DNA of 64,000 nt. It comes from CAVQFD01 sp963724695 (GTDB lineage: Bacteria > Acidobacteriota > Vicinamibacteria > Vicinamibacterales > CAVVIG01). The stretch is from contig CAVRVW010000007.1 in the NCBI GenBank assembly GCA_963724695.1, positions 186,001-250,000 on the forward strand, written 5' to 3'. Made by a program: the position numbers and the translations under genes. Position 1 is the stretch's first letter. Each line of letters begins with the position of its first letter. The notes beneath the pieces were generated by a model. The model searched no databases, was not told where the DNA came from, and saw only the letters and a list, made by a program, of their open reading frames with translations. This document shows, one piece after another, positions 8,810 to 18,258 of the stretch.

Positions 8810-10029
8810 TCAGGGGAGCATTGGAATCGGGACGTCGCCGCTGGCGCCCCAGAGCTTGGCTGCCGTCTCGCCGTTGGTTGAATAGCGCAAGTACCAGGTG
8901 CTGGCCGCCGGACGAAAGACCGCGATGTCGGTCTTCCCGTCGCCGTCGTAGTCTCCCGGGGCCGGCAGATCCGCGGGCGAGCCAAACGCGAGGCTCACGA
9001 ACGCCGAATTGCCCGAGTGACGCAGATACCACGTGCCATTCGAGCGGCGGTACACCGCGATGTCCGACTTGCCGTCGCCGTCGAAATCGCCGGACACCGG
9101 AATGTCTCCGTTCGCCCCCCACAGGTAGCTCGCCTGCGGCCCGGCGGCATGCTGCACGTACCAGGTCCCGGTCGACGGACGGAACACCGCGATGTCGGTG
9201 AAGCCGTCGCCGTCGTAGTCCCCCGGCATCGGCACGTCGCCTTCACCTCCAAAGACCGAAGCCCCCACGGCCGCGTTCCTGGCGAACCGGACAAACCAGG
9301 TGCCGGTCGAGGGCCGGAACACCGCAATGTCGGTTCGCTGGTCGCCATCGTAGTCTCCCGCGGACAGGCAGATCGCCCGGGGCACCCCACTGGAAGGCCG
9401 CGCCTGCCGGCGCGCTCGAGTAGCGCAGGTACCAGGTCCCGGTCGACGGCCGGAAGATCGCGACGTCCATCACGCCGTCGCCATCGTAGTCTCCCGCAAG
9501 CGGGCAGGTCGCCGGGGCCGCCCCACAGGTAGCTGGCGCCGACGCCGCTCGAGTGCCAGATGTACCAGAACCCGTTCGAGGGTCGAAATACGGTCAGGTC
9601 CGTCCTGCCGTCCCTGTCGAAATCTCCGCGGGTCGATCGCGCAAACGGCGGCCGGATCGGCGGAAGAAATCTGTCGCAGACGCCCGTGTCGTGGCAGCTA
9701 TGGATGAAGTGCCACCACGGCGAGCCGAGCCCGGTGCCATCCACCAGCACGTCGTAGAGCCCCGTGGTCGGTTGATGGAACAGCACGTCGCACGACACTT
9801 TGAAGCCTTGCGGCGCATCGCAGTTGGTTCCGCTCGGCTTGCGAAGCAGGCCCCAGCCCTCGGCGCGGTGCTCCCATGCCACACGGTTGAGCAACTCGCC
9901 GATCTGCGCCGACGACATCGGGGTGGGGTACTGGGAGCGGAAACGCTCCAGGGTAGGGAGCAGGCTTGTTTGCGCAACCGCCGGCGCGGCTGAGCAGACC
10001 ATCATCAATCCGAGCAGATACCGCTTCAC
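8810..10029 (-). CDS. Secreted protein with unclassified N-terminal domain and six-repeat cassette (two frameshifts)
   Basis: GTG 10029 follows a GGGGG run and begins a signal peptide (KRYLLGLMMVCSAAPAVAQ). The next 110 residues form a compact domain with MSSAQIGELLNRVAWEHRAEGWGLL, FKVSCDVLFHQP and DVLVDGTGLGSPWW; I recall similar domains in acidobacterial proteins but know no function. The cassette (about 8813-9634) has six repeats. It is divergent, with FDRDGRTDLTVF first and a last repeat that ends VPIPMLP instead of the usual VPVLGR. Two frame changes, near 9365 and 9500, are each explained by one extra C before a GCGGG or CGCTTG context; the locus length is 2 modulo 3, as expected for two insertions. 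Confidence 0.7.
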
Positions 10030-10119
10030 CAGACACCCCCATGAGCGCCCCAATCTGGAACACCCTGTCGGGGTATCGGCCCGAACACCGAGTTCCTTTA
10101 GCGTTGGGAACCTCGAGCT

Positions 10120-11330
10120 CTACGGGCGTCCGAGGACCGGGATGTCCCCGGCGCCACCCCACACAAACGACGTCCCCGCCCCGGTGGCCGAGTAGCGGAT
10201 GTACCAGGTCCCGGTCGACGGCCGGAACGTCGCGATGTCCGTCAGCCCGTCTCCGTCGTAGTCCCCGGGCGCCGGCACGTCGCCGCTACCGCCCCAGACG
10301 AAGCTCACCTCCGCGCCCGTGGCCGCATAGCGCAGATACCACGTGCCTGTCGACGCGCGGAACACCGCGATGTCGGTCGTCCCGTCTCCGTCGTAGTCCC
10401 CGGGCGTCGGCACGTCGCCCGCGCCGCCCCACACCAGCGAGATACCGCTCCCCGTCGATCCATACCGGACATACCACGTGCCCGTGGACGGCCGGAAAAT
10501 CGCGATGTCCGTCCGGGTGTCCCCGTCGTAGTCACCCTGCGCCGGCAGATCCCCTGCCCCGCCCCACACCAGCGAGATCCCCACGCCGGAGGCGGTGTAG
10601 CGCACATACCACGTCCCGGTCGAGGGCCGGAACACCGCGATGTCCGTTCTCCCGTCCCGGTCGTAGTCGCCCGGCACTGGCGAATCCCCCGCGGCGCCCC
10701 ACACGTGCGTGATGCCGGCGCCCGTCGCGGTGTGGCGCACGTACCAGGTTCCAGTGGACGGCCGGAAGATCGCCATGTCCGCACGGCCATCACGCTCGTA
10801 GTCCCCTGGCGCCGGCACGTCTCCCGCCCCGCCCCACAGGTACGTCAGCCCGATCCCGGTCGCCGCGTACCGCACATACCAGTTTCCGCTCGAGGGCCGG
10901 AAGACGCCGATGTCCGTGCTCCCGTCGCCGTCGAAGTCGCCGGCGACGGCGCCACCGAACACGGTGAGCGTTGCGCGAAGGCTCAGCGTCGATCCGGCGC
11001 TGTTGGTCACGAAGCAACGGAACATGTAGCCGCTGCTCGTGATCGGGACGGCGAAGTAGGTCAGCGAAGCGGTCCTGGTGCCGCTGAACTGGGCGCCGTC
11101 GATCGCGTTTGTCCAGAAGACGCCGTTGGCCGACACCTGCCACTGATAGCCGAGCGGCGCCGAGCCGGTGGCACCGACGCTGAAGACAGCGGCCAGCCCG
11201 GCACGCCGGGCCAGTCGGACGGCTGCGATGTGATGACCGGCGCCCCCTGGGCGGCTGCAGTGGCGCTGCTCAGCAGCACGGCCGCCGCGATCCGGGCCAT
11301 CGACACAAGCCCACCAGGGGCACGGAGCAT
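10120..11330 (-). CDS. Secreted Ig-like domain protein with six-repeat cassette (frameshifted near 11200)
   Basis: ATG 11330 has a good ribosome binding site (GGGGAGG, five bases upstream) and starts a signal peptide (MARIAAAVLLSSATAAAQ from residue 11). An Ig-like domain follows: VITSQPSD, then in another frame AAVFSVGATGSAPLGYQWQV, ASLTYFAVPITSSGYMFRCFVTNSAGS. The frame change near 11200 needs two extra bases or one missing base. The cassette (about 10123-10945) is intact in one frame with six repeats: GSTDIGVF, GRADMAIF, GRTDIAVF, TRTDIAIF, GTTDIAVF and GLTDIATF, ending GDIPVLGRP. The protein is probably a cell-surface or matrix binding protein; no enzyme motif is visible. Confidence 0.75.
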
Positions 11331-11357
11331 CAGCCTCCCCGCTTGCAGACCGCCCGA

Positions 11358-11415
11358 AATCCCACGTCCCTCAATCCTACGTCCCTAAATCCCTGAATCC
11401 TAAGTCCCTCAATCG
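11358..11415. repeat. Intergenic direct repeats of a CC(T/A)A(A/C)GTCCCTNAAT word
   Basis: Four to five degenerate copies of a roughly 15-base word (ATCCTACGTCCCTAA type) stand head to tail between the end of the protease gene at 11423 and the start of the next minus-strand gene. The same word in reverse complement occurs at 29528-29592 and 63163-63238. It could act as a terminator or be a small mobile hairpin element; no coding capacity is seen. Confidence 0.65.
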
Positions 11416-11422
11416 TGGCCGC

Positions 11423-14206
11423 CTACTGTCGTCCGATGACGGGGACATCCCCGGTCCCGCCCCAGACGAACGACGTCCCCGACCCGTTATTCGAGTACCG
11501 GATGTACCAGGTCCCGGTCGACGGCCGGAAGATCGCAATGTCGGTCAGTCCGTCCCCGTCGTAGTCGGCCGGCGCCGGGACGTCGGTCCCGCCGCCCCAC
11601 ACCAGCGTGATGCCCGTGCCCGTCGCCGCGTAGCGCACGTACCACGTCCCGGTCGATACGCGGAAGATCGCGATGTCCGTCTTGCCGTCTCCGTCGTAGT
11701 CGCCCGGGACCGCGATGTCCCCCGCCCCACCCCACACCAGGGTAATGCCCGTCCCTGTCGCGGTGTAGCGGACATACCACGTCCCGGTCGAGGGCCGGAA
11801 CACCGTCATGTCGGTCTTCCCGTCCCCGTCGTAGTCTCCGACCGCCGCCACATCGCCCGCGCCGCCCCACACGAGGCTGAGGCTCGCGCCGGTCGCCGTG
11901 TAGCGGACGTACCACGTCCCGGTCGAGGGCCGGAACACGGCCATGTCCGTCTTCCCGTCGCCGTCGTAGTCCCCCTGGGCCGGCACATCCCCCGCCCCGC
12001 CCCACAGAAAGCTCAGGAGCGCGCCGTTGGCCGTGTAGCGCACATACCACGTCCCGTTGGACGGCCGGAAGATCGCGATGTCGGCCCGGCCGTCCCCGTC
12101 GTAGTCCCCCGGGGTCGGGATGTCGCCCACGCCGCCCCACAAGAAGGTCAGGCCGGCCCCGGTGGCCGTGTAGCGCACGTACCAGTTCCCGTTGGAGGGC
12201 CGGAACACCCCGGCGTCCGACTTGCCGTCCCCGTCGAAGTCGCCGAGCGCGCGCGGCCTGACGAGCGACACCGCGACGTCGGCCATGATGATCCCCACGC
12301 CCGAGTCCCGGTCGACGCCGGCCGCTTCGATGTCGATGGCGCTCGCAAACAACGCGGCGCGAACCTGCGTCGCGGTGAGGGCCAGGTTGCGCGACTTGAC
12401 GAGCGCCGCGATGGCCGCGGCATGGGGCGCGGCGGCCGACGTGCCATAGAAGGGCGACGGAAAGCCGCCCACTCCGGTCACGGAGACGCCGTCTGCCGCG
12501 GTGAAGTCGGGCTTCTGGATCACCGTGCCGCCGGTGGACGAAAAATTCCCCGGCGTGAACGGCGCGCCGTTGCCGGCAAAGAACAGGCGCCGCGGCCCAT
12601 CGGAGCTGAACGTCTCGACCTTGTGCGCGGCGCTGAACGGATTCGGGTACGGGCCCGGGCTCTGCGCCGGGGTCGCCGCCACGCCGAACGAGTTCGGCGC
12701 CGTCGTGGCCGCATGACCGTGCGTGTTGCCCTGGGTCGAGATCTGGAGCCGGTTGCGGTTCGAGTTCAGGTGCAGGAAGCGGCCGGCGCCGGCGTACAAG
12801 ACGATCACGACCCGCTCGCCGGCAAACACACCATCGGTGGCTTCGAACGGATCCTCCGTGCCCTCCTGGATGTCCACCGACGCGTCCACGATGCTGGTGC
12901 CGGTGCTGTCCAGAATGTACATGTCGTAGTCGTTCGCCGATCCGCCCAGCGGGTCGCTCCAGAACATGGTCACGGGGCTGGTGGTCGAGACGAGAAACTG
13001 ATTGAACGTCTGGCCGCCGAAGTTGTGCACGGTGCCGGCGCCGGCCAGGGGGCCGCCGGCCGCGCCGCCGCTGACGAAATCGCCCTCCCACGTCCCTGAC
13101 GTGTTGTCGTTCTTGTTCCCGGAGTTGGCCGCGGAAGAGAAATACAGGACGCCGGCGTTGGCCACGTCCTTCACGGCCTGCGCCACGATCCCGCCGTTGG
13201 TCGGCGACGCCGCCAGCTGTCCGTCCTGGAACGGCGACTCCACGAAGTAGCCGATGTCGTCGACGATGATCGTGCATCCCGCGGCGGCGAGATTGCGGAT
13301 GTTCTGCGCGAACGTCGCCAGTCCCGTGAACCCGGTGGCGAAGTACAGCTCTGCGCCCGGCGCGAGGTCGCGGATGATCTCGAGCATGGCCGTGCCCTCG
13401 TCGCCGCTGCCCGCCTGCCCGGCGAGCACCGTCACGGCGCCGAGATCACCGAGCCCCTGGCTCGTCGCGAGGTTGGTGACACCATCCGACAGCACACCGA
13501 TCTTCACGCCCGCGCCGGTCACGCTGTACAGAGAGCGAGCCGCCGCCGCACGATGCGTCGCATCGCCCTCCGAGTTCCTGCTGCCCACCTGCGTCTGGGC
13601 GCCGTCCTGCATCGTCTGCTGCACGGAGGCGATGAGATCGGCCCGGTCCAGCTGCTTTCGACGCCGCAGCTCGCCGAGGCGCGGGCCGGGCGCCTGGGGC
13701 GCTGGCGTGGGCGTGCGTGAAGTGAAGGACTCCTGCTTCGGCATCACGTAGGACACGTCCGGCATGGAGGCAATCGCCTCCACCTGGCGAAGGCTGACCC
13801 GGATGCGCACGCTTCGATAGGCCGAGCTCACTTCGATCAACTCGGCGCCGAGCGCCCGCAGCCGGGCGAGCAGCGAGTCGCTGACATCCGCGCGAAGATC
13901 GAGGACCGCCCCTCGCGACGTGACGTCCGGCAGGTCGATCCGCAGGCGCGAGACGCCGGCGGCCACCGGCTCGCCGCGCGACATCCTGACGGCATACAGC
14001 AGCCGCGACGCGATCTTTTTCTGCGCGGGCGTCCGCGACATCTTCTCGATGGTCAGCGCCTGAATCTGCGCGGCGGCCTGCGCGGACAGCGGCGCCGTCT
14101 GGGCGTCAACGTGGACACTCGAGAGCGCGATGCACAGGGCGACTGCGAGCGCGCGCGCCAGGAAGGGGACCCGCGAGAGGGAGGTTGGACTAGCAGACAT
14201 TCGCAC
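11423..14206 (-). CDS. Secreted subtilase-like serine protease with propeptide and six-repeat cassette
   Basis: The 927-residue product is intact. A signal peptide (residues about 12-36) is followed by a propeptide-like region (TPAQKKIASRLLYAV.. to VSYVMPKQES, about 55-160). The catalytic core spans about 230-645: Asp in KIGVLSDGV (D241), GDEGTAMLEII where subtilisins have a histidine but this protein has Glu (E270), VDDIGY with Asp at the oxyanion region (D316/D317), and the nucleophile in YGTSAAAPHAAAIAALV (S590). Glu and Asp in these places recall sedolisins (S53), so the active site looks like a hybrid of S8 and S53. Six repeats (11426-12243) close the protein, ending GDVPVIGRQ. It would act outside the cell. 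A free propeptide-like lipoprotein gene lies 39 bases upstream on the same strand. Confidence 0.88.
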   Translation of the reverse strand: MRMSASPTSLSRVPFLARALAVALCIALSSVHVDAQTAPLSAQAAAQIQALTIEKMSRTPAQKKIASRLLYAVRMSRGEPVAAGVSRLRIDLPDVTSRGAVLDLRADVSDSLLARLRALGAELIEVSSAYRSVRIRVSLRQVEAIASMPDVSYVMPKQESFTSRTPTPAPQAPGPRLGELRRRKQLDRADLIASVQQTMQDGAQTQVGSRNSEGDATHRAAAARSLYSVTGAGVKIGVLSDGVTNLATSQGLGDLGAVTVLAGQAGSGDEGTAMLEIIRDLAPGAELYFATGFTGLATFAQNIRNLAAAGCTIIVDDIGYFVESPFQDGQLAASPTNGGIVAQAVKDVANAGVLYFSSAANSGNKNDNTSGTWEGDFVSGGAAGGPLAGAGTVHNFGGQTFNQFLVSTTSPVTMFWSDPLGGSANDYDMYILDSTGTSIVDASVDIQEGTEDPFEATDGVFAGERVVIVLYAGAGRFLHLNSNRNRLQISTQGNTHGHAATTAPNSFGVAATPAQSPGPYPNPFSAAHKVETFSSDGPRRLFFAGNGAPFTPGNFSSTGGTVIQKPDFTAADGVSVTGVGGFPSPFYGTSAAAPHAAAIAALVKSRNLALTATQVRAALFASAIDIEAAGVDRDSGVGIIMADVAVSLVRPRALGDFDGDGKSDAGVFRPSNGNWYVRYTATGAGLTFLWGGVGDIPTPGDYDGDGRADIAIFRPSNGTWYVRYTANGALLSFLWGGAGDVPAQGDYDGDGKTDMAVFRPSTGTWYVRYTATGASLSLVWGGAGDVAAVGDYDGDGKTDMTVFRPSTGTWYVRYTATGTGITLVWGGAGDIAVPGDYDGDGKTDIAIFRVSTGTWYVRYAATGTGITLVWGGGTDVPAPADYDGDGLTDIAIFRPSTGTWYIRYSNNGSGTSFVWGGTGDVPVIGRQ

Positions 14207-14245
14207 CTCGGCTTGGAGACTGATGGCGGTTCGATGTGTTCGCGG

Positions 14246-14683
14246 TCATGGACGTGACAACTGCGCCTCGGCCGCTGGCGCGATCGACACGACCGTGGGA
14301 TCCTCCGCGAGCCGTTCCAATTGCAGGAGCGGGATCCAGGCCAGCGTCGATCGGTACTCGACCGAAGAAGAAACGATGGTCGCGCCGAGATCGCCAATGG
14401 CCTTGAGAAGCCCGGGAACAACCGGGGCGCGCACGTCGACCAGCGCGCGCCCTTCGCTGTCCACCTTCACGGCGCTCCTGGCACCTGGCGGCACGCCTTT
14501 CTGTTCTGCCTCCCCACGCCGGCGGTAGATCTCGAACAACAACTGGGAGCTCAGCTTCCGCTGAGCGGGCGTGCGGGACGCTTTCTCGTCCTGAACCGGC
14601 GCAGCCACGGGCCCTCCAGGTGCAGCGCTTGCACAAGCGTGCACCAGGCTCATCATGCTCAGAAGGAGGGCGACTGAAAGCAT
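14246..14683 (-). CDS. Putative lipoprotein resembling the propeptide of the adjacent protease
   Basis: This 145-residue protein begins with a hydrophobic leader ending VHAC (C17), a plausible lipoprotein signal. The rest aligns with the propeptide of the protease encoded directly downstream: RTPAQRKLSSQLLFEIYRRRGE against RTPAQKKIASRLLYAVRMSRGE, then ALVDVRAPVVPGLLKAIGDLGA against LDLRADVSDSLLARLRALGA, and VSSSVEYRSTL...LERLAEDPTVVSI against VSSAYRSVRI...VEAIASMPDVSYV. It ends where the propeptide would end and has no protease domain. Propeptides of subtilases fold as inhibitors and chaperones, so a membrane-anchored inhibitor or folding helper for the partner protease is a reasonable inference. 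The alternative is a duplicated protease gene truncated after its propeptide. Confidence 0.7.
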   Translation of the reverse strand: MLSVALLLSMMSLVHACASAAPGGPVAAPVQDEKASRTPAQRKLSSQLLFEIYRRRGEAEQKGVPPGARSAVKVDSEGRALVDVRAPVVPGLLKAIGDLGATIVSSSVEYRSTLAWIPLLQLERLAEDPTVVSIAPAAEAQLSRP

Positions 14684-14746
14684 CTGGTGACCGTTCGCGG
14701 CAGCATCCTACCGCGGAATGCCTCCTGCTGCGCTAGGTTCGGGAGA

Positions 14747-17700
14747 TCACTGTCTTCCGAGAACCGGGATATCTCCGGTGCCGCCCCAGACGAACGAGGT
14801 CCCCGCCCCGGTGGCCGAGTAGCGGATGAACCAGGTCCCCGTCGACGGCCGGAAAATCGCGATGTCGGTGAGGCCGTCCCCGTCGTAGTCCCCCGGCGCC
14901 GGCCATATCGCCCGCCCCGCCCCACACCAGCGTGATGCCGGCGCCCGCGTCGCCGTGTACCGCATGTACCACGTCCCCGTCGACGGCCGGAAGATCGCCA
15001 TGTCCGCTCTGCCGTCCCCGTCGTAGTCGCCCGGCACCGCCACGTCGCCCGTCCCGCCCCACACCAGCGTGATGCCCGCGCCCGTCGCCGTGTAGCGCAC
15101 GTACCACGTGCCCGTCGAGGGCCGGAAAATCGCGATGTCCGTCCGGCCGTCGCCGTCGTAGTCACTCGGCGTCGGCACATCCCCCGCCCCGCCCCACACC
15201 GAGCGTGAGGCGCGGCGCCGGTGGCCGTGTACCGCACGTACCACGTCCCGGTCGACGGCCGGAAGATCGCGATGTCCGTCTTGCCGTCGCCGTCGTAGTC
15301 CCCCTGCGTCGGCACATCGCCCGCCCCGCCCCACAGGAAGCTCAGGAGCGCTCCGGTGGCCGTGTACGCGGACGTACCAGGTGCCGGTCGACGGCCGGAA
15401 GATCGCGATGTCCGACGACGCCATCGCCGTCGTAGTCGCCCACCGTCGGAATGTCGCCCGCGCCGCCCCACAGGAACGTCAGCCCGGTCCCGGTGGCCGC
15501 GTACCGCACGATACCAGTTCCCCGTCGACGGCCGGAACACGCCGATGTCCGATCGGCCGTCACCGTCGAAGTCGCCCGCGACCGCCCGCCCCGCCGTCAT
15601 CGAGACCTCGTAGGCCGCCGTCTGTTCACCGAACGCATTCACCGCGGAAATATGGTACCGGTACGTGACGCCGCGCGCTCACGGCTGTATCGACATAGGC
15701 CGTCGTCCCGACGCCGCTCGCCAGCACCGTGGCCGGTGCCGCGCCCACCGCGCGGCGAATCGTGTAGCTCGTCGCGCCCCACGCCGGCGACCACCGCAGC
15801 CGCACGCCAGCATTCGGGCCCGGCGCCCCCGAGACAACCGGCGTAAAGGTGAACGGCGGCACATTCAATTTCAAGCGAACGATCTGGCCCACTCCGAAGG
15901 CACCACCGGGACGGACGGCATACAAGTCACCGGTCCCTGCCTGCACGAGCGCCGTCGTCGCCTGGTTACTCAACCTCGTAAGAGTCCCGTCGAGGCCAAG
16001 CGCCAGAACCCCGGCCGAGCTGGCACCGCCAGCGCCAAAGAGGCTTCCGTCGCTTCCACGGAAGATCTTCATGACCGGAGTTGGAAAGTCGTCGTCGCAG
16101 AACGTGTTGAACTCCGATCTGATTGTCAGCTCGCCGGCCAACATGAGCCGGATCACCAACCCTCGAAATCCTTGAAAGCCTGGTCCGCTTCCACGTCCGC
16201 AGACCGTGGCGCCGTAGAGGTGGCCGTCCACTCCCTGCACCAGCACGCTGGTGGAAGGCCCGGTGCTGATGTCGAACCGATGCAGCAAGCTGTCACTCCA
16301 CCGGGTGTCAGTTTGAACACCGTGCCCGCCTCAGCTGAGTAGAACGGATATCCCAGCATGTTCCCACCGCCGCTCCACGTCGTGCCGTAGAGGCTTCCGT
16401 CGGCCACCTGCACGATGGAGGCAGGACTTGCCCCGTCGCCCTTCCCACCTGCGAACTGGTGCAGCACCGTGATGGCGCCCTCCGGTGTCAGGCGAAACAA
16501 GGTCCCACGGTTGAATTGCCCTCCTCCGGACGCCGTGCCGTAGAGCGCGCCGTCAGCGCCCTGGATCAAAGAGCTGGGATAGGCGCCATCCTCGGGCAGG
16601 CCCTTGAACGTGTACAGAATCGTGAACGTACCGTCCAGCGCGAACCGGAAGACCGTCCCCCGATCGTACAGAACCCCTCGCACCGGCTGTCCCGTATAGG
16701 CCCCGTCGGTCCCTTGAATGAGCGTGTTCGGATAGCCGCCGTCGTATCCCGCGGCAAAGGTATAGGCCACCGTTGTGGTGCCGTCGGGCGCCATCCTGAA
16801 GATCGTCCCGTGGTTGTAGGCGCCGCCACGCGACGTCGTGCCGTAGAAGTTGCTGTCGGCGGAGTGAACGAGCGTACCCGGGTATGCACCTTCGAGACTG
16901 CCTGGAAACCGCAGCACGGTCGAGACGGTTCCGGTCGGGTTGGCCTTGAAGATGGTTCCGAAGCCGATTCCACCACCTTCGTACGTCGTGCCATAGAGCA
17001 TCCCGTCACGACCCAGGACGATGGACGGGTAACGCCCGTCTGCCACCCCAAACGTGTGAAGCGTCATCAGCCCGCTCGCGCCCACCCGAAACAGGCTGCC
17101 GTAATAGTTCTCACCGCTGCCGCTCGCTGTGCCATAGAACCATCCGTCAGCCCCCTGGAGGATCTCGTTGGGCCAGCGGCCATCGGTCGTGAAAGCGTGA
17201 ATGGTCGTGACCTCGCCGGCGGTCGTCATCCGGAAGATCGTACCGTTGCCACAGGACGTACATCCGGCGCCCGTGCCTACGCCACCATATGCAGTTGTCC
17301 CGTAGAGTCGCCCGTCACTTCCCTCAATAAGCGAGTTCGGGTACGAGCCGTCAAACGCCGCAATTCCCCTGAACGAGTGCAGGATCTTGACGGTTCCACT
17401 TCGCAACATACGAAACACCGTACCCAGCCCTCTAGCGCCACCGTACGGCGTCACGCCGTAGAAGGCGCCGTCGCTGGCCTCGACGAGCGCGATAGGGCTC
17501 GAGCCCTTGGTGCCTCCCGCGAAGTGGTGCAACGTCACCACGACACCGTCCCTATCCATCCGGAAGATGGTGCCGTGAGCCGCGCTGCCTCCGAATTCGG
17601 TGAGCCCGTAGAACAGCCCATCCGTCGCCTGAACGAGTCTGCCCCTCGGTGCCGACCCATCCGCCCTGTGAAAAGCATGGAGTGTTGTGACAAACCCCTC

Positions 17701-18105
17701 TGGTGTCATTCGGAAGATTGTTCCGCAGCCAGACGCTCCACACGCGGCGGTGTCTCCGCCGTAGGCAGTCATTCCGTAGAAATTGCCGTCAGAGCCTTCC
17801 AGGAGCCTGCCCGGCGCTGCCACGGTCGTCGAGGTGCTGCTTCCGCGGAATGAGTGCAGGGTTGTGATGTCGCCGGCCGGCGTCATCCGGAAAATCGAGC
17901 CCGCGTTGAACGCACCACCGCGCCACGTCGTCCCGTAGAAGTCGCCATCCGAGGCCTGAATAAGGCCGTTGAGACCCGGTGCTGTAGCGTAACCGCTGAA
18001 ATCGTGCAGGACCTGTTCCGGCAGCTGCGCAGCCGCGGGTGCGGCCGCGACCACCAGCGCGACGAGGAAGACGCATCCACCGCGACGAGGTCGAACCCAA
18101 CGCAT
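14747..18105 (-). CDS. Secreted GloVer-repeat protein with FN3 domain and six-repeat cassette (several frameshifts)
   Basis: A signal peptide (FLVALVVAAAPAAAQ) precedes about a dozen repeats of the type GSDGNFYGMT.YGG...GTIFRMTPEG.VTTLHAF, the Gloeo/Verruco (GloVer, TIGR03803-like) tandem repeat thought to fold as a beta-propeller. A fibronectin III domain (VRLRWSPAWGATSYTIRRAVG) lies near 15690-15850 and the six-repeat cassette fills about 14750-15575, ending GDIPVLGRQ. At least eight frame changes occur, near 16285, 15670, 15510, 15405, 15370, 15210, 14965 and 14905; those I resolved are one- or two-base gains, for example VRYAATG becoming RAVRGHRD near 15510. The first 600 residues (18105-16300) are in one frame. 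Corrected length is about 1115 residues. No enzymatic motif is seen. Confidence 0.72.
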
Positions 18106-18142
18106 CTAGTGATCCTAGAGCGTTTTTCAATCGTCACGTCAG

Positions 18143-18200
18143 GGCGGGTCCTTTTGGACCCGCCGGCCACAACCCGAGAGCCGGGTCCGAAAGGACCCGG
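18143..18200. terminator. Two adjacent GC-rich hairpins between same-strand genes
   Basis: GGCGGGTCC-TTTT-GGACCCGCC (18143-18164) is a perfect 9-bp stem. CCGGGTCC-GAAA-GGACCCGG (18181-18200) is a perfect 8-bp stem with a stable tetraloop. The two stems share the GGGTCC word. They lie downstream of the M64 protease gene, where its transcript should end, but lack a T run. They could be a terminator, an mRNA stabiliser or a REP-like element. Confidence 0.6.
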
Positions 18201-18258
18201 CCTACGTGTCGCTACATCGTTCTAAAACCGCTCCAGCCTCGATTGAATGTTAGCTAGA

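Noticed and set aside
16459..17853. Long plus-strand open frame of 464 codons opposite the GloVer repeats
   Set aside because: It mirrors the repeat periodicity of the real minus-strand gene and has no start signal, signal peptide or family motif.
18106..18258. Possible small RNA gene containing the two GGGTCC hairpins
   Set aside because: No promoter-like sequence or T run was found; terminator or REP-like element is the simpler reading.
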